Shown here: in pieces, positions 57,100-64,000 of the stretch | Layout of the letters: every line of letters begins with the position of its first letter | How positions within the stretch are numbered: position 1 is the stretch's first letter | NCBI GenBank assembly: GCA_905221605.1 | Contig: CAJNDS010002801.1 | Coordinates: forward strand, 715,118-779,117 | Direction: 5' to 3' | Length of the DNA: 64,000 bases | From: Symbiodinium natans | Taxonomy: Eukaryota > Sar > Dinophyceae > Suessiales > Symbiodiniaceae | Notes under the pieces: generated by a model | What the model saw: only the letters and a program-made list of their open reading frames with translations | Database searches by the model: none | Told to the model about the DNA's origin: nothing | Made by a program: the position numbers and the translations under genes

Positions 57100-60000
57100 C
57101 CCTGGTTGATTATCGGGCTCGGCCTCAACCTCCCAGGTTCATCTGGCTCATTTCCCAAATCCACCTGACTAGCGCGCTCTTCATCAGGATTTGCCGGAGT
57201 TTGGGACTCTGCCAACAAGGGCCGACCACGCACGTCAACAGGAACTGTGTAAACTGCAGTCAATAGATAACGCCTACGATGACTGAGCTCGTCCTGCGAC
57301 TTTTTGTACGGACCTGGACAATCAAGCGACAATACAAAGGCCTGTGGTGCGCGGACTCGTCTATGTTGCCTTTGGGTAGCGGTCCCGATCACACAATCTC
57401 TGCATGTCCTTAATGGTGGCCAATGTCCATTCTTTACATGTGCTTCAAAACTAATCTTGGAAAGTTTGAGTTTGGGGCTCCCCGACACAACGGCCTCAAG
57501 CTGAGCACACACAATGCGCAATGCACCTGGCGCCCATGCCGCCCATCGAGCAGACTCCCCAACAGTGGACTGGTTTGGATCACCCACTCCCTCACCCTGC
57601 CAACCCGGACCCCTCACACTCATGGCGCTCATCGGCTGTGTGGACGCCCACGTAGTTGGCTTCCTTTTAGGGTGGCCAAGCGGTCCTTGATCCCCATGAA
57701 TTTGCTTTAACCCCAGCAATCGCTCAACTGCTAGGTAACTCGGAGTGGCCCACATTGAAGGGTATCCATCTGGGGCCTCATGCTCCATGACCTCAGGGCT
57801 CAGGTACGACTGAGGGTCCTGGGGATTTTCAAACAACACCCAACATCGACTCCTGAACGTGTAGGTACCGGCATCCCCTGCCGAGGTGCTTCCCACGCGT
57901 TTTATGCACTCATCAGCTGTCCCGTCTACCCAGGTAACTGCTCGTGATGCCAACAATGCCAACATGTACATGCGATGCAAAAGGACATCAGATTCATACA
58001 CCTGCGACTGCTGAGAGGGAGTCAAACCGGGCAAACCATGCACATGGGGGCCATCGCGAGCTCGAAGTGGGGGTGGACCTCCCTCCCGAAACCGACACCT
58101 CGAGAATGGACCACAGGGCGGACCCCCGAGCACCGCATCGACTTTCCCCGAACAAACTAACTCAAGGAGGTACCTATACGTGAGCGGGTTCATCAGGTCT
58201 TCTTTTAGGTCGACCGACACACAAACACCTCCTGCAGCTGTCACGGCATCCTCAATCTGCCGCCGGCTCTCTCCAGCAAACAAGTTAAGAACTACCTTCC
58301 CAGCCTTTTTAAGTTTTCGCCTAAACCTACGATTCCAGACTAAGGTCTCATGTGACTGCTCTGGCCACGCTGCGACTGCGGACTTCACATCATTTGGGAT
58401 TTGGGGCCACATGCGTCCTGCAGCAACATGCAAAGCCGAACCAACGTCCCCATCAACCCGCACTTCATGAATCAACTTGTCTAAAAGCTCAATTTCAGTG
58501 TTGTGCGCTGTGCGGATTTCGAGCGTTCGTGCACACAGGTCATTGGCGAAGCTCCACATGCGATGTTGCTCAATTTCGGCGATCAACTTGTATGCCTCAG
58601 TTTCTGACACTCGGGGGCATCCAGAAGTAGTGAGAACTTCAATCTTTCCGCGTTGTGGGTGTGCCAGCACACACCTTCGGCCTGACCAGTCTAGCCGACA
58701 TCCAAGCTCGATAAGCTGTCCTAGGGAAACAATCGGCTCAGCCTCTTGGTCAGTGATAAGTGTGCCTAGTGAGTTCACCCATAACATCGCGGAACCTGAT
58801 GCGAGATTCACTTCATGTCTCCTGAGAGCACTCAAGTCCTCGCCCTCAAGCTTCGGTCTAAGGCACGCGCTTGCACCGGAATCGATCAGGCCATACTTGC
58901 AACTAAGGCCGGGGCCATCCGGCACGCCCAGATGGGCTGCGTCAGACGGCTCAAAACTCGCGCGGTCGTTTTGGAACAACTCTGGCACCAACTCAGCGCC
59001 GACATTGAGCGCTTTAAGCTGCAGGGACCGCAGCAAGTTCGTGGCCTCTTGCATCATTTGGGCGCTTGATGCTCCCAGCTGCCCCTCCCCCGAACCTGCA
59101 CTAGCAGCCTGGGCGGACTCCGCGGCGCTTGCAGCCTCAGCCTTCTTAGCGCTCTTGGTTCCCCCCTTACCCTTGGCTTTGGGCAGGGTATCCTCAACCT
59201 TAGCAGCTTCAGGGTTTTTGCGGGGACATGCATCTTTCATGTGACCAGTGGCACTGCATAGAAAACACCTGCCAGTTCCCTTACCTATGGGGGCATGCGT
59301 AAAATGACATTTATCGGCATAGTGACATCCAGCTTCAGTCATCCAGTGCTTGCATGCTGGCTTAGGATTGCCCTTTCCACCCTTACCACCACCCTTCGCT
59401 TCAGCACCCTTCCCCTTGGACTCCCCACCACCCGGCGTCTCAACCCGAGCAACCTTATGCTTCTTGGGGTCCTCACTCAATGCTGCAGCCTCGCACTCGG
59501 CCAACAAAAGCTCAGCGTACTTACTGACAGCATCCTGGTTGGGAACTTGGTCAAGCAAGTGGTTCGTCCTAAAGGTTTGAAGGCGAAACAACGAAGAGGT
59601 GGACAAATTCGGAGGATGAAGACTGTCTAGACCTTTCACCTGCAACGACGGGTCTGGGAGATTCAGGCCAACCTCAGTCGATCTGACAATCCAACGACGC
59701 CATTTCCTGATAGCCTTGACTGCGGCATGTGCAGTTGCACTGCTTCCTGGGTGTGTAATGTAGTTAAGCAGTTGTTCACGCTCTGCACTTCCCCCAGGTT
59801 GGTACTTACACATGGTCTTATACACGATTGCAGCGGTCGAAAACAATCTAGACGTAACTATGTCCTCACGCAAATCTGCACCAACACATTTCAGCAACAT
59901 GGGCACTGCTTTCTGCTCTACCCTACTGAATCTACCGGTTTGGTGAAGTTCAACGAGGGCTTCGGGGTAAATACTAAGTCGGTCGAGAGGTGACGCGAGT

Positions 60001-61421
60001 AGCCAACGTGTGTACAACTGTTTCGACTCACGCAACACATCTCCCCACCACTCACGCGCGCCCTGACTCAACGACGACATGGTGGGACCCAACGTTGCCA
60101 GCCAATCACCTGCAGTAATACTGGAGTTAGTAGGATCATACTTGTCAAGTTGAGGAAGCTCAGGCACGTACTTGATGGGTTCTTCAGGTTGCATTTCGGC
60201 TTGAGCTCTAAGGCCTGGAGGTGGGGGTGGCCTAATTTCAGTACCTCCTGGGCTCACTGGGTACTTCAACCCACTGCTGACACCTACGGCCTTTCGAGCA
60301 GGGCTACTTCTACCTCTGTCCTGACCGGGCTGCTTTCTTAAGAATTCGGGAATGGGTGGAGGCTCACCGGGACGCAAGGCATCTTGATACAGCTGAACAT
60401 AGTTCTCATACCCAAAGTTACCCATGTCAAGAGGTCCTGACAAGCTTGCAGCAGCTCCTCCAGATTGACGAGCTCTTTGAGGACTTTCACTACGAGTCCT
60501 AGGCTCTCGTCCTCGCTTTGGGGATTTATCGGGAGTGACGGGTACGAAGGGTGACCTAGCCCTTGGGCTCAAGACCTCAGCTACGGACACGGCTCTTGCC
60601 GGTCGTGTTGGGGCCTGTTTCTCAAGCTTCAATCCTTCGGGCGTGACTCGCCAGGCGTACTTTGACCCTTCAACTTCAACCACACCCGCACTCGGAGCCT
60701 GGGCCTGGGCCTCAGTTGGCGGTCCCATTTGACCCCCTCTCCCGCCCGACCCCGTCCCAGCTTCCCCAAGGTCTGCCGGCTTGCCTGTCACAGCTGGTGT
60801 GCCAACGAACTGAGGAGGAAACACAGCTTTCGGACGTGGTTCAGGGACACTAGAGCTTGCACCCGCAGACGACGACGATGCTTTGGAGCTCTCCAGCTTA
60901 TCCATTCGCTCCACCAAAGACTGCTGGCCTTGCATCAGCACACGCAGCATTGACGCCAGATCGCCAAAAGGATCTCTGCTCCCGGACTGGGTCTCAACAG
61001 GCGGCGCGGAATAATCAGGAACTAACTCTCTGTCATCAACTTCTCTCAGACCCAATGCTTCAAGGCCTTTCATTGTACCACGCTCCATAGCCGAAAACTC
61101 ACTCAATCCAGTAACGCTGTAGTGACCTCGTGATGCATCCCGGGCAACTTGTGCCTCCGGTTCCTGCTGCTGCGCAGGGTTGATACTACGTAGTTCTTCT
61201 GCAGGCTGTGGGACACTCTCCTGCGGAACAGCATCTCCTGCTCCGGCCTCAGGAGTTTCCTGGGCTTGAGGTCCAAGCTCATACGGCGGTTCACGTTCAG
61301 ATTCATCGCCTTCCCTTATGGCTGCACCTCTCTCCCCAGGGTCCTCTTGCACGACCTGTTGTGCACGGCGAAATTCCTGCTGCACTGCATCTGACCAGAA
61401 GGGGTTCGGGAAGTTTGCCAT
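57000..61421 (-). CDS. Gag-Pol N-terminal part: Gag, protease, methyltransferase-like, integrase start (element 3)
   Basis: 1,473 codons from ATG 61421 (GCCATGGC context, 39 nt past the primer-binding site). The N-terminal MANFPNPFWS resembles a segment near residue 64 of element 1 Gag. Conserved helical Gag core about 430-650; CCCH finger C-x8-C-x5-C-x3-H at about 690; CCHC knuckle at about 719; protease IDSGAS (D847); methyltransferase-like domain about 1044-1260 (NLFAGE, GGPPC with C1103, FENP with E1198, DQGPLGHPKRKPT at 1244); integrase zinc site from about 1328 and first catalytic D1367. The last 45 codons are out of phase relative to the downstream frame. Confidence 0.9.
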   Translation of the reverse strand: MANFPNPFWSDAVQQEFRRAQQVVQEDPGERGAAIREGDESEREPPYELGPQAQETPEAGAGDAVPQESVPQPAEELRSINPAQQQEPEAQVARDASRGHYSVTGLSEFSAMERGTMKGLEALGLREVDDRELVPDYSAPPVETQSGSRDPFGDLASMLRVLMQGQQSLVERMDKLESSKASSSSAGASSSVPEPRPKAVFPPQFVGTPAVTGKPADLGEAGTGSGGRGGQMGPPTEAQAQAPSAGVVEVEGSKYAWRVTPEGLKLEKQAPTRPARAVSVAEVLSPRARSPFVPVTPDKSPKRGREPRTRSESPQRARQSGGAAASLSGPLDMGNFGYENYVQLYQDALRPGEPPPIPEFLRKQPGQDRGRSSPARKAVGVSSGLKYPVSPGGTEIRPPPPPGLRAQAEMQPEEPIKYVPELPQLDKYDPTNSSITAGDWLATLGPTMSSLSQGAREWWGDVLRESKQLYTRWLLASPLDRLSIYPEALVELHQTGRFSRVEQKAVPMLLKCVGADLREDIVTSRLFSTAAIVYKTMCKYQPGGSAEREQLLNYITHPGSSATAHAAVKAIRKWRRWIVRSTEVGLNLPDPSLQVKGLDSLHPPNLSTSSLFRLQTFRTNHLLDQVPNQDAVSKYAELLLAECEAAALSEDPKKHKVARVETPGGGESKGKGAEAKGGGKGGKGNPKPACKHWMTEAGCHYADKCHFTHAPIGKGTGRCFLCSATGHMKDACPRKNPEAAKVEDTLPKAKGKGGTKSAKKAEAASAAESAQAASAGSGEGQLGASSAQMMQEATNLLRSLQLKALNVGAELVPELFQNDRASFEPSDAAHLGVPDGPGLSCKYGLIDSGASACLRPKLEGEDLSALRRHEVNLASGSAMLWVNSLGTLITDQEAEPIVSLGQLIELGCRLDWSGRRCVLAHPQRGKIEVLTTSGCPRVSETEAYKLIAEIEQHRMWSFANDLCARTLEIRTAHNTEIELLDKLIHEVRVDGDVGSALHVAAGRMWPQIPNDVKSAVAAWPEQSHETLVWNRRFRRKLKKAGKVVLNLFAGESRRQIEDAVTAAGGVCVSVDLKEDLMNPLTYRYLLELVCSGKVDAVLGGPPCGPFSRCRFREGGPPPLRARDGPHVHGLPGLTPSQQSQVYESDVLLHRMYMLALLASRAVTWVDGTADECIKRVGSTSAGDAGTYTFRSRCWVLFENPQDPQSYLSPEVMEHEAPDGYPSMWATPSYLAVERLLGLKQIHGDQGPLGHPKRKPTTWASTQPMSAMSVRGPGWQGEGVGDPNQSTVGESARWAAWAPGALRIVCAQLEAVVSGSPKLKLSKISFEAHVKNGHWPPLRTCRDCVIGTATQRQHRRVRAPQAFVLSLDCPGPYKKSQDELSHRRRYLLTAVYTVPVDVRGRPLLAESQTPANPDEERASQVDLGNEPDEPGRLRPSPIINQGWMVMAILECPELDPMVSEGVSVMSFRVRGRVR

Positions 61422-61459
61422 GGCAAGGTCTACTTTCTACAGGGCCCTTTTACTTAGCG

Positions 61460-61473
61460 TTGGGCTCATAACC
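61460..61473 (-). promoter_or_regulatory. primer-binding site (initiator tRNA-Met anticodon arm)
   Basis: GGTTATGAGCCCAA on the element strand, directly next to the 5' LTR end at 61474. Same 14 bases as in elements 1 and 2. Confidence 0.85.
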
Positions 61474-61724
61474 CTCGCGTGGGCAGGAAGCTCCACAGCG
61501 GGGTTACGCAGGGCTCTTTTTGTCACCAGGCAGCAACAACACAACAAAAGACCAGAAAAGACAAGATCTGATAGGAGTCTGTGTCCTATAACGTCTGTGC
61601 TCATACTGTACACTATACATATGCGATTTCTAAAAAGAGAACTTGCTGGTGGCCTGGGCCCCTGTAGACCTTGGGCCATGTGATAGCAGCATAACTCTGA
61701 ACATGAACTCTTTGTGCACTCGCG
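61474..61724 (-). repeat. 5' LTR of element 3
   Basis: Identical to 51287-51537 over all 251 bp, implying a very recent insertion (or gene conversion between LTRs). Confidence 0.95.
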
Positions 61725-62389
61725 AGGGTTTAGGGTTTAGGGTTCAGGGTTTAGGGTTTAGGATTTAGGGCTACGATATGAGCCCAAACAACTTAACGAC
61801 CCCAAACCCCAAACGAAGAAACAAGACCACAAGCCTAAAAACTGACCTCAAAACCCCAAAGCCCCAAACCCCAAACCCTAAACCCTGAACGCACCCAAGG
61901 TGTTGGAGATTTGGGTCGGAGCTAGGCGGCTCTTTGTAGAGAATTGGGGAGTTGGGGTTAGGGTCCCTGTATGATCAGCTTACAGGGTTGTATCGGAGCG
62001 GAGTACGTATGATCACCTTAAAGGGGTATACCCAACCTCCCTACGAAGAACTGGCCAAGCTCAACCCTGAACCCTACAACCTTAACCCTAAACCCCTAAA
62101 CCCCTGAACCCCTAAGCCCCTGAACCCCTAAGCCCCTGAACCTCTGAACCCCTAAACCCCTGAACCCCTCTAAGCCCCTAAACCCTCAGAGAACGCAAGC
62201 AACCTCGGAGTCACAAACCCACTTGAAGGGAGCGTAGGGTTTAGGGTTTAGGGTTTAGGGTTTAGGGTTTAGGGTTCAGGGTTCAGGGTTCAGGGTTTAG
62301 GGTTTAGGGTTTAGGGTTTCGGGTTTAGGGAAATGAAAGAACACTAGCACTAGTAACTACAACAGCAGTTCATTCTTTCATTCCCTACG

Positions 62390-62471
62390 CACCAACAGTG
62401 AGTCAAAGGCGCCTCCAAAAACGTACTGCAAGCCGCCGTCGCACAGAGCCATGAGCAGCCTGCGCAAGGCG
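62390..62471 (-). CDS. putative exon, unknown protein
   Basis: Minus-strand peptide LRRL then LMALCDGGLQYVFGGAFD and SLLVR. About 80 percent of third positions are G/C and the composition is that of a folded domain. Confidence 0.5.
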
Positions 62472-63941
62472 CATGGCCCAAAACCCAAAGAAACCCGGGA
62501 AACCCTAGAGGCCCCCTAGAAAGCCTTAGGAAGCCTTAGAAACCCTTAGAAACCCAAACGCCTAGAAAGCCGAAAGCCCTAAAAACCCTCCAAACCCTAA
62601 ACCCTAGAAACCCTAAAAACCCCTAAACCACGCGTGACTTACAACTTCCGCCTCAACCAAACCTTGAGCCTTAAACACCTGAAGGGCAGGAGTCTAGCTC
62701 TTTTAGGGTTGGGGTTTAGGATGTAACCAAAAACCCTAAACTCCCTAAACTCCCTAAACTCCCTAAACTTCCTAGACTCCCTAAACCCCAAAACATGGCC
62801 TTCCATCCGCGACGGGCAGGACGTTGGGGGTGGCAGTTGCCAAATCCCATGTCACCTGCACGTCATGGCAAAAACTTTCTAGACCCAGAGCCCTAAACTC
62901 AACCCAAAACCCTCAAATCCTACACTCCAAGCCCGAAACACGAAACCCAACAAGCAGCGCTGAACCCTCCACCCCGAACACTTCAGCTCAAGATGTCGAG
63001 TTTGAGGGCTGGACGGCTTCGGCGCCGTGGGGTTTAGGGTTCAGGGTCTGGGTTTGGAGTTCCCTACGAAACCTAAACCCTAAAACTTTCAGAGGCTTAG
63101 GGTGTGGAGGCTGCACACAGAAATCTCGACAATGTTGGCGCATGACGCACCTTAAACCCTAAACCCTAAACCCTAAACCCTGAACCCTGAACCCTAAACC
63201 CCAAACCCTAAACCCATGACGCACCAGGCCTTCTGGGGGTAATTGCCATTGACAGCTGCCCTCGGCATGGAGGATGCATTCAGAGACTTCACAAATCGAC
63301 CCTAAACGGCAACCCGCACAAGCCCCAAACCATAAACCCCAAACCCTAAACCCCAATCCCTAAACCCCAAACCCTAAACCCCAAACCCTAAACCCCAAAC
63401 CCCAAGCCCTAAACCCCAAACCCTGCAACCTCAACTCGAAAGAGGAAAACTGCCAACCAACTACAGCAATCCCCTCCCCTTCCCCCCGATATTAAGCTTC
63501 CTATTCCCCATACACTCGAAGGGGATTCATCATGAAAAGCACGTGGGCATTTGTAAACCACCCTAAACCTTAACCCTAAACCCTAAACCCGAAACCCGAA
63601 ACCGCTGTTGGTGTTTGGTTCTAGGGTTTAAAGTGAGGGTTTAGGGTTCAGGACTAGGGTTTAGGGCTTCGGGTTGTGCACCCTAGATGGTCCCCTTCTT
63701 AAGGGCCTTTCCATCTGCGTCGTACGGTAAGGTACCTACTTCCCTCATTCCCTACTAAGAGCCAGTAGCTTGGTTCCCCAAACCCCGGAATATCAGGTCT
63801 GATGCCCCGGGCCCATTCGCCATGGGCCGGCCAAAGCCGAAAAAGCAGCACCTCCCAAGAAACGCACAGAGGTTTAGGTTTTAGGGTTCAGAGGTTCAGG
63901 ATGTCTATAGGCGATTTGAAAAGTATTGCTGATTGCTGCTG

Positions 63942-64000
63942 GTTGGTGTTGGTGTTGGTGTTGGTATTGGTATTGGTGTTGGTGTTGGTGTTGGTGTTGG
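63942..64000 (+). repeat. GGTGTT/GGTATT microsatellite
   Basis: About nine hexamers of GGTGTT with two GGTATT variants, running off the window edge. Confidence 0.95.

Larger units (their letters stand above)
51287..61724 (-). mobile_element. Ty1/copia-class LTR retrotransposon, element 3
   Basis: The element is 10,438 bp on the minus strand with two identical 251-bp LTRs. Target duplication AGGGT at 51282-51286 and 61725-61729 inside TTTAGGG repeat. Each LTR both begins and ends with CGCGAG in element orientation. Polyprotein in three frames: two shifts, each equivalent to loss of one base, near 57140 (within integrase) and at about 53900-53930 (within RT). Confidence 0.95.
61730..64000. other. 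telomere-like repeats with a few islands, right edge
   Basis: TTTAGGG tracts (61725-61770, 62230-62330), CCCCTAAA/CCCTGAA tracts (62060-62190) and CCCCAAACCCTAAA (63310-63425). Islands at about 62990-63040 and 63220-63300 are open on both strands and not assigned. A GGTGTT microsatellite closes the window. Confidence 0.75.

Noticed and set aside
58477-59244. 255-aa plus-strand frame
   Set aside because: Antisense of the Gag-protease part of element 3; the minus frame carries the conserved zinc and DSGA motifs.
63220-63300. Exon-like island near 63.25 kb
   Set aside because: Open and protein-like on both strands; no decisive splice borders.

Overview
The window looks like nuclear DNA of a dinoflagellate. 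Plant-type telomeric heptamers (TTTAGGG/CCCTAAA and decayed variants) are scattered everywhere in both orientations. Three roughly 10 kb Ty1/copia-class LTR retrotransposons sit among them. The rest is short, non-repetitive, exon-like islands of about 50-150 bp. The organism call is inference: there is no rRNA, organelle gene or full spliced-leader gene here to prove it, although one LTR carries an 11-nt match to the 3' end of the dinoflagellate spliced leader.

The retrotransposons are element 1 (1527-11454, plus), element 2 (32699-42473, plus) and element 3 (51287-61724, minus). Their LTR pairs differ by 1 substitution, 1 indel and 0 changes, so all inserted recently, and each has a 5-6 bp target duplication inside telomere-like repeat. 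Their LTRs are unrelated in sequence. All three nevertheless share the same primer-binding site, complementary to an initiator tRNA-Met anticodon arm, and each has a hairpin plus polypurine tract before the 3' LTR. The shared polyprotein order is Gag (CCCH finger plus CCHC knuckle), aspartic protease, a C5-cytosine-methyltransferase-like domain, DDE integrase, a 2-oxoglutarate/Fe(II)-dioxygenase-like domain, reverse transcriptase, RNase H, and a C-terminal membrane-segment extension. The paired DNA-methylation-type and DNA-oxidation-type domains inside copia polyproteins are the most striking system here. All three copies are interrupted by frameshifts. The one in element 2 removes a codon in reverse transcriptase motif A.

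Outside the elements (1-1.5 kb, 11.5-32.7 kb, 42.5-51.3 kb, 61.7-64 kb) the DNA alternates between telomere-like arrays and unique islands. Many islands translate, mostly on the minus strand, into GC3-rich protein-like peptides bounded by GT (sometimes GC) donor-like and AG acceptor-like sites. I read this as one or more large split genes with tiny exons whose introns are built from TTTAGGG-type repeats, often as inverted TTTAGGG...CCCTAAA pairs. Element 1 appears to sit in such an intron. These exon calls rest on reading frame and composition only, so confidence is moderate to low and I cannot assemble full gene models.

Other structure: a fold-back array of a 21-bp unit at 20.19-20.76 kb, AT-rich segments at 12.7, 22.8 and 25.9 kb, small palindromic MITE-like repeats, a CCCTAAAA (8-mer) array at 46.8 kb and a GGTGTT microsatellite at the right edge. 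I saw no tRNA, rRNA or CRISPR.
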